From the NCBI GenBank assembly GCA_015071005.1, contig SVIG01000004.1:124001-188000 (forward strand): a stretch of DNA of 64,000 bases, written 5' to 3'. This DNA is from Clostridiales bacterium. Lineage in GTDB: Bacteria; Bacillota; Clostridia; Christensenellales; Borkfalkiaceae. Below, piece after piece: positions 28,520-37,889 of the stretch. A program made the position numbers and the translations under genes. The number at the start of each line of letters is the position of its first letter. Positions within the stretch are counted from its first letter, which is position 1. Below the pieces are notes generated by a model. That model did not search any database. It was not told where the DNA came from and saw only the letters and a list, made by a program, of their open reading frames with translations.

Positions 28520-29854
28520 ATGCTGAAAATTACGAAGGTAAAACGGAATAGCATTGGCAAAGAACTCGGCTTAGAGGTCGGGGATTGTATCGTCGCGTTC
28601 GACGGACATCCTTGCGAGGACGAGCTCGATTATTTGTACTATTGCGAAACGGACGGTTTTTCCATGACGGTACGCGATAAGCGCGGCGAAGGGGAAGTGA
28701 CGGTCGAAATTGAAAAGGACGAAGGGGAAGATTTGGGCTTGGAGTTTGAGAAAAACACCGCCATTCGCACCTGTCATAATCGTTGCGTCTTTTGCTTTGT
28801 CGATCAAATGCCTAAGGGTATGCGCGAGAGCTTGTACGTCAAGGACGACGATTACGGCATGAGCTTTTCGTGCGGAAATTTCGTCACCCTTACCAACCTT
28901 TCGGACGAGGGTTTAGAGCGGATTATTCGCTTGAAGCTTTCCCCGTTGTACGTATCGGTGCATACGTTGAACCCCGAGCTGCGCGTAAAATTGTTGCGAA
29001 ACCGTTTTGCTGGCAAGATTGTCGAGCAAATAAAACGGCTTGTGGAAGGCGGGATACATTTGCATTGTCAAGCGGTGTTAGTGCCGAATGAAAACGATGG
29101 CGAGGAGCTTGCTTATACGGCGCGCGAGCTTTTCAAGTACTACCCTTACGTCGAAGATATCGCGTGCGTGCCAACGGGGCTTACCAAGTACCGCGAGGGC
29201 TTGTACCCGATTGCGGACGTGGACGGAGAGTACAGCGCTAAACTCCTTGATCTCGTAGATGAATTAAACGAAGAATTCGGGGTAAACTTCTTGCTCCCTG
29301 CCGACGAGTATTTCGTTAAGTCGGGGCGGAAGTTCAAGGACGCGAGCTTTTACGGCGACTTTGAACAAATCGAAAATGGGATCGGTATGACGGCAAAATT
29401 CCTTGCCGAAGCGAACACGGCGCTTGCCGAGCTTATCGGAAACGGTGGGGGCAGGTATGCGTTGAAAACGCCGAAAAAGTCCTTAATCGTGTGCGGCACG
29501 AGCGCGGAAGGGCTGAATAGAGAGCTTATAGCGCGTTGCAACGGCAGTATAGAAAGCCTGCACGCGGACGTGCTTGCGGTAGAAAACGATTACTTTGGGC
29601 ATACCGTTACGTGTACGGGACTTTTGACGGGCGTGGATATTTTACGCGCGCTTGAAAAGTACCGCGAAAGGGGCGGCGAGTTTGACGAAGTGGTGTTGGC
29701 TGGCAACGTTTTGAAGGAGTTTGAGGACGTGTTCCTTTGTGGAATGACGTTGAGAGAATTGAAGAAAAAATTAGCTTTTGAGAATATCCGCATCAACCGT
29801 GACGGGGGTTATGGTTTGATAGAAATATTAGCAAGTGACGGAGGTGATAGATAA
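28520..29854 (+). CDS. DUF512 / PDZ radical-SAM-like protein
   Basis: PDZ start; TCHNRCVFCFVDQMPKGMRESLYVKDDDYGMSFSCGNFVTLTN. Confidence 0.88.
   Translation: MLKITKVKRNSIGKELGLEVGDCIVAFDGHPCEDELDYLYYCETDGFSMTVRDKRGEGEVTVEIEKDEGEDLGLEFEKNTAIRTCHNRCVFCFVDQMPKGMRESLYVKDDDYGMSFSCGNFVTLTNLSDEGLERIIRLKLSPLYVSVHTLNPELRVKLLRNRFAGKIVEQIKRLVEGGIHLHCQAVLVPNENDGEELAYTARELFKYYPYVEDIACVPTGLTKYREGLYPIADVDGEYSAKLLDLVDELNEEFGVNFLLPADEYFVKSGRKFKDASFYGDFEQIENGIGMTAKFLAEANTALAELIGNGGGRYALKTPKKSLIVCGTSAEGLNRELIARCNGSIESLHADVLAVENDYFGHTVTCTGLLTGVDILRALEKYRERGGEFDEVVLAGNVLKEFEDVFLCGMTLRELKKKLAFENIRINRDGGYGLIEILASDGGDR
29447..29466 (+). repeat. Dispersed repeat inside the DUF512 CDS
   Basis: GGGGGCAGGTATGCGTTGAA (19/20). 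Confidence 0.85.
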
Positions 29855-31167
29855 TGGCGAATCCATTGATTGCGTTGGTAGGTAGACCCAACGTGGGGAA
29901 AAGTACCTTTTTTAACAAAGTGGCAGGCAGAAAAATTTCCATTACGGAAGATAGACCTGGGGTAACGCGTGATAGATTATATACGGACGCAGTATGGCGG
30001 GATAAGCATTTCACAATGGTCGATACGGGCGGTATCGAGTTGAAATCGGAAGATATCATGTGGAAAGAAATTGCCAAGCAAGCGGACGTGGCGATTGAAA
30101 CGGCGGACGTAATTTTGTTCTTTACGGACGGAAAGGAAGGGTTGCACCCGTCCGATTACGACGTGGCAGATATCCTTCGTCGCAGCAAAAAACCGGTCAT
30201 TCTCGTCGTGAATAAAATCGACGATTATTCGCCCGATAAGGTGTTTGAGTTCTATTCGTTGGGGCTTGGCGAGCCGTACGCGATTTCCGCGGAGCATTCC
30301 AAGGGGATTGGCGACGTACTCGACGAGGCGATTTTGCATTTCCCCGATACCACGCAAGAGCCCGTGCCGTCCTTGAAAATTGCCGTAGTCGGCAAACCGA
30401 ACGCAGGGAAATCGAGCTTGGTAAATAAGATCCTTGGTCACGAAAGAAGCATCGTCACCCCCATGGCAGGTACGACGCGAGACGCGATCGATACCCTTTT
30501 CTATCGCGGCGACAAGGCGTATACGATCATCGATACGGCAGGTATCCGCAAGAAGAAAAACGTGGACGACGACGTGGAATATTATAGCAATATGCGTGCT
30601 TTTGACGCGGTACGCCGCAGCGACGTGTGCTTGCTCGTGGTGGATAGCGCGGAAGGCTTGACCGAGCAGGACGTAAAGATCATCGGTTACGTACACGAGC
30701 AGGGCAAACCGTCCGTCATCGTTATGAATAAGTGGGATTTGGTGGAAAAGGATACCCACACGGTCAATCGCTTTGAAGAACAGCTCAAAGAAGATTTGAA
30801 ATTCATGGATTACTTTAAGTCCATCTACATTTCGGCAAAGACGGGTCAGCGCGTAGAAAAGATGCTTGCGGCTGTGGACGAAGTGTACGCAAACGCGTCG
30901 TTTAGAGTGCCTACGGGCGAGCTGAACGATTTGATTAGCGACGCGGTAAGATTGCAAGAACCGCCTTCCTATTTGGGTAGAAGAATGCGCGTATTCTTCT
31001 CTTCGCAAGTGGGCGTTTGTCCGCCGCTTTTCGTCTTGCACGTCAACGACGAGCGATTGCTCCATTTCTCTTATGCGAGGTACTTGGAAAACCAAATTCG
31101 CCGCGCGTACGATTTCACGGGCACGCCTATCAAAATCGTCGTGAGAGAAAAGAAGGACGAGGATTGA
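29854..31167 (+). CDS. der: Ribosome biogenesis GTPase Der (EngA)
   Basis: Tandem G domains: GRPNVGKST and GKPNAGKSS; DTAGI. Confidence 0.97.
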   Translation: MANPLIALVGRPNVGKSTFFNKVAGRKISITEDRPGVTRDRLYTDAVWRDKHFTMVDTGGIELKSEDIMWKEIAKQADVAIETADVILFFTDGKEGLHPSDYDVADILRRSKKPVILVVNKIDDYSPDKVFEFYSLGLGEPYAISAEHSKGIGDVLDEAILHFPDTTQEPVPSLKIAVVGKPNAGKSSLVNKILGHERSIVTPMAGTTRDAIDTLFYRGDKAYTIIDTAGIRKKKNVDDDVEYYSNMRAFDAVRRSDVCLLVVDSAEGLTEQDVKIIGYVHEQGKPSVIVMNKWDLVEKDTHTVNRFEEQLKEDLKFMDYFKSIYISAKTGQRVEKMLAAVDEVYANASFRVPTGELNDLISDAVRLQEPPSYLGRRMRVFFSSQVGVCPPLFVLHVNDERLLHFSYARYLENQIRRAYDFTGTPIKIVVREKKDED

Positions 31168-31220
31168 TTTTTTGGCGGTGAAAATCGCGTTGTATTGCTT
31201 GGAAAATAAGGAAAAAGATT

Positions 31221-31943
31221 ATGAAAGCATTTGATTTTTCACAAAATTGGTGGCAATTTATCGTCATTGCAGTCGTATGCTATTTCGTCGGTTGTTTCAA
31301 TTTCGCGCGCTTGATTTCCAAAATCAAAAAACGCGATATTACCAAAATCGGCAGCGGAAATCCCGGTACGATGAATATGAGCCGAGAATTTGGCTTGAAA
31401 GTGGGCTTGATTACCTTCCTTTGCGATGCGGTGAAGGGCGGTTCGCTTGCCTTGATTAGCTATTTTATCTACCGCGATTATTATTTCGAAGACTCGTTTG
31501 TGCGCGTGTCGGACGTTACGAGATATTTTTGCGGACTGTGCGTAATCATTGGGCATATTTTCCCTGTGACGATGAAGTTTAAGGGCGGGAAGGGTATCGC
31601 TTCCACGCTCGGGCTTTTTTGGTTTTGCCTGCCTTGTGAATGGGGCTGGTGGGCGCTCATTTGCTTTGCACTTTTGGTCGGCGTAGTGTTCTTTATCGCG
31701 TATACCGAATGGGGCTCGCTCGGCTCGCTTTTGGGCGTTTCGGGATTGAGTATTATCCAGCTCGTAATTTTCTTCAAACGGTACGGAAACGTATTCAACG
31801 CGTACTTGGTATGGTTGTACATGCTGATTTTGGCGATTAACGTACTCACGTGGGCGGCGCATCATCAAAATATTGCGCGCTTATTCTCGGGCGAAGAACA
31901 TCATACTTCCGTTAAAAAATTGGCAAAAAAGAAGGTAAAATAA
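31221..31943 (+). CDS. plsY: Glycerol-3-phosphate acyltransferase PlsY
   Basis: GSGNPGTMNMSREFG; GHIFPVTMKFKGGKGIAST. Confidence 0.92.
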   Translation: MKAFDFSQNWWQFIVIAVVCYFVGCFNFARLISKIKKRDITKIGSGNPGTMNMSREFGLKVGLITFLCDAVKGGSLALISYFIYRDYYFEDSFVRVSDVTRYFCGLCVIIGHIFPVTMKFKGGKGIASTLGLFWFCLPCEWGWWALICFALLVGVVFFIAYTEWGSLGSLLGVSGLSIIQLVIFFKRYGNVFNAYLVWLYMLILAINVLTWAAHHQNIARLFSGEEHHTSVKKLAKKKVK

Positions 31944-31963
31944 AATCCATATAGGTAAAGGAT

Positions 31964-33319
31964 ATGAAAGTAATTATTGTTGGTTGTGGTAGGGTTGGCA
32001 ATAACCTCGCCGAGAAATTGAATAATGACGGCAACGAAGTGACGGTCATTGATATGCAAGCGTCGAAGGTGCGCGAAATTACGGGTAGATTCGACGTTAT
32101 GGGCATCATTGGAAACGGCGCTACGCCGAATACTTTGCGTGAGGCTGGGATAAAAAATACCGACCTTTTCATCGCCGTTACGAATTCGGACGAGTTGAAC
32201 TTGCTTTGCTGTATGATTGCGAAAAAGGAAGGGGAATGCCAAACGATTGCGCGTGTTAAAAACCCCGAATACAGCACCGAGTCCGCATACCTTAAAGAAG
32301 AGCTTGGGCTTGCGATGGTCATCAATCCCGAGTACGAAGCGGCGCAAGAAATCGCGCGCGTGCTCCGTTTCCCTGCGGCAATTAAAATTGAGCCGTTTGC
32401 AGGGGGCAGGGTCGAGTTGATTAAGTTTAAGCTTGCCGCGGATAGTCCGATTGTAGGGCTTTCCATTAAGGAAGTGATGATGAAATATCATGCGGACGTA
32501 CTCTTTGCGACAATCGAACGCGGCGAAGAAGCGTATATCGCGAACGGCGACTTCGTCTTTGCGGATAAGGACGTTGTTTCCATTGTTGCGTCGCCGAAAA
32601 ACGCGCACGACTTTTTCTCGACGATTCGTTGCAAAGGGCATTCAATCAAAGACGCGCTTGTGGTAGGCGGCGGCGTAATTACCCATTATCTTTGCGAGAT
32701 TTTGGAAAAATCGAGCTTGGCATTAAAAATTATTGAAAAGGATAGAGAAGTTTGCGACGAATTGGCAGGCTTGTTCCCCAAATTCAATATCATTCACGGC
32801 AAACCCACGGATAAAGAGCTTTTGACGGAAGAAGGTCTTGCGCGGACGGGCGCGTTTGTTGCGCTTGCACAGCAAGACGAAGAAAACGTGCTCCTTTCTC
32901 TTTTTGCGCAGGACGTTGCGAGCGGAAAATTGATTACAAAAATCAATCGCACCGATTACGATAGCGTAATTAGTCGTTTAGATTTGGATACGACGATTTG
33001 TCCCGTCAACATTACGTCCGATCAAATTTTGCGTTATGCGCGCTCCACGCAAAGCACGAGCGGTAGCAACATTGAAACGCTTTATAATATTATCCCTGGG
33101 CAAGTGGAAGCGACGGAATTTATCATCAAGGAAAACTCTCCGATTATCGGCAAACCCTTGTGGGAATTGAAGTTTAAGGAAAACGTACTCGTCGGCGCGA
33201 TTTACCGCAATAAGCAGGTGATCGTTCCGCGCGGCAACGACGTAATTGAAGCGGGGGACGCGGTCGTTATCATTTCCAAAAAACTTGGTATCACCGACGT
33301 TGCGGAAATTTTAAGGTGA
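31964..33319 (+). CDS. trkA: Trk potassium uptake regulator TrkA
   Basis: MKVIIVGCGRVGNNLAEKLNNDGNEVTVID; tandem RCK halves. Confidence 0.95.
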   Translation: MKVIIVGCGRVGNNLAEKLNNDGNEVTVIDMQASKVREITGRFDVMGIIGNGATPNTLREAGIKNTDLFIAVTNSDELNLLCCMIAKKEGECQTIARVKNPEYSTESAYLKEELGLAMVINPEYEAAQEIARVLRFPAAIKIEPFAGGRVELIKFKLAADSPIVGLSIKEVMMKYHADVLFATIERGEEAYIANGDFVFADKDVVSIVASPKNAHDFFSTIRCKGHSIKDALVVGGGVITHYLCEILEKSSLALKIIEKDREVCDELAGLFPKFNIIHGKPTDKELLTEEGLARTGAFVALAQQDEENVLLSLFAQDVASGKLITKINRTDYDSVISRLDLDTTICPVNITSDQILRYARSTQSTSGSNIETLYNIIPGQVEATEFIIKENSPIIGKPLWELKFKENVLVGAIYRNKQVIVPRGNDVIEAGDAVVIISKKLGITDVAEILR

Positions 33320-33325
33320 CGGATT

Positions 33326-34789
33326 ATGAATTTTTCGATTATTAAAAGAACGCTCGGTTGGATACTCCTATTTGAAGCGGTATTCTTCCTTGTGCCGATG
33401 ATTACGGCGGCGATCTATTGGGAAGAAGAATTCTTCGCCTTTATGATTACCATGCTCGTGTGCGGCGTATTTGGTGGATTTTGTTTGATAGGGAAACCGA
33501 AAAATACGAATATTTATGCCAAGGAAGGCTGCGTAATCGTTGCGCTTTCTTGGATTGTGATGAGTCTTTTTGGTGCGTTGCCCCTCTTTTTTTCAGGCGT
33601 GGACGCATATAGCAATTACGTAGACGCGCTGTTTGAAATCGTGTCAGGCTTTACCACGACGGGCGCAACCATCGTGCCTACGGGCGCGCAGGTGGCGGCA
33701 TTGCCGAAGTGTATTTTAATGTGGCGAAGTTTTTCCCATTGGGTAGGCGGCATGGGTGTACTCGTCTTTATTATGGCGTTCTTGCCTTTGAGTGGCGCGC
33801 GGAATTTGTATATCATGAAAGCGGAATCTCCGGGCCCAGAGGTGAGCAAGCTTGTGCCGAGAGTTCGTAAAACGGCGTTGATTTTGTACGTCATTTATAC
33901 GGGTATGACGGTAGTGGAATTTGTTATGCTTTTGTGCGGAGGTATGTCTATTTTTGAGGCTATTAACGCTTCCTTTGCAACGGCAGGTACGGGTGGATTT
34001 TCTGTGAAAGCGGACGGGTTTTTGGGTTATTCGTCCTACTTGCAAATTGTTGTCACCGTATTTATGCTGCTCTTCTCGATGAATTTTACGTCTTACTATT
34101 TGATTGGCAAGGGTAAATTTAAGGACGCGTTTAACGCGGAGATACGCGCTTTTCTTTGGATTGTGTTGGCGGCGATTACGCTTGTCACCTTGAATTTGCA
34201 TTTCACCCAAAGTCAAGTCCTTTCGGGCGGCGCGGCGTTGAAACACTCGGCATTCTCGGTCGCGTCCGTGATTTCTACGACAGGCTTTGCGACGGTAGAC
34301 TTTGCAGAGTGGCCTGCCTTTGCGCAAACGGTGCTTGTTGTGATTATGTTTATCGGCGCGTGTGCAGGCAGTACGGGCGGCGGCATAAAAGTTTCGCGCG
34401 TAGTGATTATGGGGAAAGGGGCGTACCACGAAGTTGGCAGAATGCTTCATCCCAAGCTCGTGAAAAAAATTACGATGGATAAGCAAGTGGTGAGCCACGA
34501 AGTCGTGCGCTCGGTCACCGCTTTCTTTATGGCGTACGTGCTCATTTTCGTCGTTTCACTCTTGTTGATTTCCTTGGACGGAATGGACACGACGACGAAC
34601 TTTACGGCCGTTGCGGCGACGATTAACAATATTGGGCCGGGGCTTGGTAGAGTTAGCCCGGCAGGCTCGTTTGCGGACTTTTCAGGTTGGTCGAAAATCG
34701 TATTCATTTTCGATATGCTCGTCGGGCGTTTGGAAGTCTTCCCGATGCTTGTTTTGTTCGCACCCAAGACTTGGAAAAAAGGCGCGTAA
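33326..34789 (+). CDS. trkH: Trk potassium transporter TrkH
   Basis: SGFTTTGATIV, ATAGTGGFSVK, GACAGSTGGGIKVSR. Confidence 0.95.
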   Translation: MNFSIIKRTLGWILLFEAVFFLVPMITAAIYWEEEFFAFMITMLVCGVFGGFCLIGKPKNTNIYAKEGCVIVALSWIVMSLFGALPLFFSGVDAYSNYVDALFEIVSGFTTTGATIVPTGAQVAALPKCILMWRSFSHWVGGMGVLVFIMAFLPLSGARNLYIMKAESPGPEVSKLVPRVRKTALILYVIYTGMTVVEFVMLLCGGMSIFEAINASFATAGTGGFSVKADGFLGYSSYLQIVVTVFMLLFSMNFTSYYLIGKGKFKDAFNAEIRAFLWIVLAAITLVTLNLHFTQSQVLSGGAALKHSAFSVASVISTTGFATVDFAEWPAFAQTVLVVIMFIGACAGSTGGGIKVSRVVIMGKGAYHEVGRMLHPKLVKKITMDKQVVSHEVVRSVTAFFMAYVLIFVVSLLLISLDGMDTTTNFTAVAATINNIGPGLGRVSPAGSFADFSGWSKIVFIFDMLVGRLEVFPMLVLFAPKTWKKGA

Positions 34790-34806
34790 GATAAGGAATA
34801 AAATCG

Positions 34807-34827
34807 TTCAACGCGTACATGCTACGG
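34807..34827 (-). repeat. Dispersed repeat, variant 5' arm
   Basis: Plus strand TTCAACGCGTACATGCTACGG, 17 nt after trkH stop. Confidence 0.75.
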
Positions 34828-34925
34828 CATAATAGTAAAAATTGTGCGTAATATGTTAAAAAATGCTATTGACATTTTTCATTTTAGCCTATACTATATT
34901 GTCATAAGATGATTTGGAGGTATTT

Positions 34926-37142
34926 ATGAAGAAAAAATGGTGGCTTTTAGCTTTGGCAAGCGTTGCGGCGTTAGCACTCGTTGCTTGCGGAAAATCGAGC
35001 GATAAAGGTTCGCAAGGCGAAGGCGATAGCACGAGCATAGAAAGCAGCGAAGACGTTGGAAATAGCGAATCGAGCGGGAATACGGATACTTCGTGCGTAC
35101 ATAAAGGGATGAGGAAAATTAACGCGATTGAGCCGACTTGCGCTTATTCGGGTAACCTTGAGTGTTGGGTTTGCAACGATTGCAAGACGTACTTTTTAGA
35201 TGAAGAAGGTACGCAAGCAACCACGCGTGAGGAAATTAAACTTCCACAGCGTTCGCACGATAGTATTTTTGTGGAAGCGTTGGCGGCGTCCTGCGGCAAA
35301 GAAGGGAATCACGAGTATTATACCTGTTCGATGTGTGAAAAATATTTCGAGGACGAAGCGTGTACGGTACTTTTGGAGAAAACGGACGTATTTTTGCCCG
35401 CCTTGCCGCACAATTTGACGCACGTGCCTATGGTATATGGCAAGGGTTATGAGCAGGGCCGCTTAGAGCATTGGTATTGTGACGCTTGCGAGGGGTATTA
35501 TGCGGATGAAAACGCAGATACGGAAATCGATTCTACGGAAACCGTGCTTGCCGCGCCCTATGACATCACCGATTTTATCGTAGAAGTACCCGAAGATAAA
35601 ACGCCCGTTGTCTTGCAGCTTTCGGATACGCAAATTATCGACGCAGGGCAAACCCGTCCTGGACGCGACGGTGTGCTTTACGATTGGTGGGCGACTGGCA
35701 AAACCGAAGAGCGTTGTTATAAGTACGTTAGAGAAACGATTAATGCGACGAAGCCCGATTTTATTATCATTACGGGGGACGTAATTTACGGCGAGTTCGA
35801 CGATAACGGCAGCGTTTGGACGGACTTTATCGCGTTTATGGAATCCTTCCAAATTCCTTGGTCGCCGGTATTTGGCAACCACGATAACGAAAGTAAAATG
35901 GGTGTGGATTGGCAATGTCAGCAGCTTGAAGCGGCAGAATATTGCTTCTTCGAGCAAAAGACGCTCAGCGGCAATGGGAACTATTCCGTTGGTATCGCGC
36001 AGGGCGGTGTGATCACGCGCGCGTTCTATCTTATGGATACCAACGGTTGCGGTCACGCAAGCGAGGAAAGTCTTGCAAACGGGCATACCTATGCAACCTT
36101 TGTTGGGTTTAAGCAAGACCAAATCGATTGGTACACGGCGCAAATTCAAGAATTAAAGCTTTCTTGTCCGAATACGAAGATTTCCTTTGCATACCATATT
36201 CAGCAGTATGTTTTCGAGGACGCTTATGCAAAATATGGGTTCAAGCAATCGAATCCAAAACAAGATATCAATGTCGATTGGTTGGATGATAAAGCGGAAG
36301 GGGATTTTGGCTATATCGGCAAACAAATGAAAGGCCCTTGGGATTACGATCGGTCGGTTTATAAAGGGATGAAAGCGCTTGGCGTGGATTCGATTTTCGT
36401 CGGGCACGAGCATTGCAATAGCGCGAGCGTCGTATATGAAGGAATCCGTTTCCAATACGGTCAAAAATCGAGTGAGTACGATCGTTTTAATAGTATCGCG
36501 GAAGACGGCACGGTTATAGAAGCTTGGACGCGTCCCGAAGGGGCGGTTTCCATGATCGGCGGTACGGTTATCCCCCTTTCCGAAGACGGTACGATCACCG
36601 AGCCGTACATTTATCTTTGCGGCGACGAAGCGGATAAGCGCAACCAAAAGCCTGCGCCCGAGCCCGAAGTAAACGGATTGAAAAAGGGTGCGGATTTATA
36701 TGGCGACAGCGTGGTGACGATCAAAGCGGTAGCTTTTGACGAAACGACGAATGCGTATGCTGTCACGGCAAACTCGCAAGGGAAATTGTATATCAACACG
36801 GCGTTGTTGACGGGGAAAACGAGCTTCACGTTTAGCGTATACGTTGCAAGCGGATACAACTGCTTGGCGGGTTGCGGTCCTTTTTCCATTCGAGTCAAGC
36901 CGGACGATCACCGCGTAGATAATATCCCTGGCGGTGTGACGGATAGTCAAAATAAGCAGTACATTAACTTTGAAGAGGGCGGAAACGCGAGTGCGGACGA
37001 AGTGAGATTGCAAACGAATACGTGGCAAACCTTCACCGTAGACATTACGGATATCACGAGTGCGGCAACGCCTTGCACGGAATTTTCGTTTATTATTGCG
37101 GCAGGGAATACGATTTATTTGAAAGACCTTGCATTGAGCTAA
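34926..37142 (+). CDS. Metallophosphoesterase lipoprotein with N-terminal CxxC modules
   Basis: Lipobox ALVACG; VLQLSDTQI, ITGDVIYG, GNHDNE, GHEHCN. Confidence 0.88.
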   Translation: MKKKWWLLALASVAALALVACGKSSDKGSQGEGDSTSIESSEDVGNSESSGNTDTSCVHKGMRKINAIEPTCAYSGNLECWVCNDCKTYFLDEEGTQATTREEIKLPQRSHDSIFVEALAASCGKEGNHEYYTCSMCEKYFEDEACTVLLEKTDVFLPALPHNLTHVPMVYGKGYEQGRLEHWYCDACEGYYADENADTEIDSTETVLAAPYDITDFIVEVPEDKTPVVLQLSDTQIIDAGQTRPGRDGVLYDWWATGKTEERCYKYVRETINATKPDFIIITGDVIYGEFDDNGSVWTDFIAFMESFQIPWSPVFGNHDNESKMGVDWQCQQLEAAEYCFFEQKTLSGNGNYSVGIAQGGVITRAFYLMDTNGCGHASEESLANGHTYATFVGFKQDQIDWYTAQIQELKLSCPNTKISFAYHIQQYVFEDAYAKYGFKQSNPKQDINVDWLDDKAEGDFGYIGKQMKGPWDYDRSVYKGMKALGVDSIFVGHEHCNSASVVYEGIRFQYGQKSSEYDRFNSIAEDGTVIEAWTRPEGAVSMIGGTVIPLSEDGTITEPYIYLCGDEADKRNQKPAPEPEVNGLKKGADLYGDSVVTIKAVAFDETTNAYAVTANSQGKLYINTALLTGKTSFTFSVYVASGYNCLAGCGPFSIRVKPDDHRVDNIPGGVTDSQNKQYINFEEGGNASADEVRLQTNTWQTFTVDITDITSAATPCTEFSFIIAAGNTIYLKDLALS

Positions 37143-37150
37143 AAAATGCG

Positions 37151-37170
37151 TTAAACTCGTACACGGTAGC
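37151..37170 (-). repeat. Dispersed repeat, diverged copy
   Basis: Reverse complement GCTACCGTGTACGAGTTTAA; 8 nt after stop codon. Confidence 0.6.
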
Positions 37171-37288
37171 ATCAAATACGCGCGGAATGATGAATTCCGC
37201 GCGTAAATTTTAAGAAAAAAGTCCAAAAAGCGGACAAAAAATTGTTTACATTTTCCTATAATGTGTGTATAATAAGATAACCGAATAT

Positions 37289-37657
37289 GGGGATGCACCG
37301 GATTCGATTGCCGGTGAGCGAAGAAATAAGCATACCGTAGACGGAGCGGCTACGATAAAACGTTCCACCTAAATTTAAATGCAGACAGAAATGCAAACTA
37401 CGCTCTTGCAGCGTAACTCGTTTTTATAAAAACGATCGTCGCGCCTGATTTATCCGTCGGTTAGGGTCGCGGCGTCAATTAGACGGAACACTCTCGTTTG
37501 AATCGGAAGGTGTTTGCGCGAGAGTATTTAGCCTTCTGCGTTGCGCAAAGCGTGTTCACCCGCGTTGTGTAATTAAGAAATAATAGATGAAATAAGTATG
37601 TAGAAAGTTTTTTGGCAGCCGAGTAAGACGTGAGTTCAACTCTCACCATCTCCACCA
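37289..37657 (+). ncRNA. ssrA: Transfer-messenger RNA
   Basis: GGGGATGCACCGGATTCGATTGCC start; tag frame GCA GAC AGA AAT GCA AAC TAC GCT CTT GCA GCG TAA = ADRNANYALAA; end GAGTTCAACTCTCACCATCTCCACCA. Confidence 0.96.
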
Positions 37658-37703
37658 ACGAAATGACGCCTTTGGGGCGTCTTTTTTCGTTGGTGGAGAT
37701 GGT
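37645..37703 (+). repeat. Perfect 19-bp inverted repeat of tmRNA 3' end flanking the terminator
   Basis: ACCATCTCCACCAACGAAA (37645-37663) and TTTCGTTGGTGGAGATGGT (37685-37703). Confidence 0.9.
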
Positions 37704-37889
37704 AAATGGAGAAGGTAAACAAATTGTCGTGAGTTCGCGCGCAGCAAAGCCCTTTTCTTTCCTTTGTCGCGGCAAAAAAATATACCGTAGACAATATTTT
37801 TTTTCTTTCCCTATTGCAATCGAAAAATTTTTATGCTAAAATAAAGCAAATAGAGTTTGCATAACAATGCGGCAAAAATCGCAAAGGGG

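Noticed and set aside
31795-31813. Exact 12-mer core TTCAACGCGTAC in plsY
   Set aside because: Core matches but the G-rich arm is absent, so not listed as a full repeat copy; left as possible degenerate copy
32402-32421. GGGGGCAGGGTCGAGTTGAT in trkA
   Set aside because: Four mismatches, two within the core; ambiguous between decayed copy and coding
37479-37839. ORFs at 37479-37775(-) and 37630-37839(+)
   Set aside because: Overlap the tmRNA gene and its inverted 3' repeat; spurious
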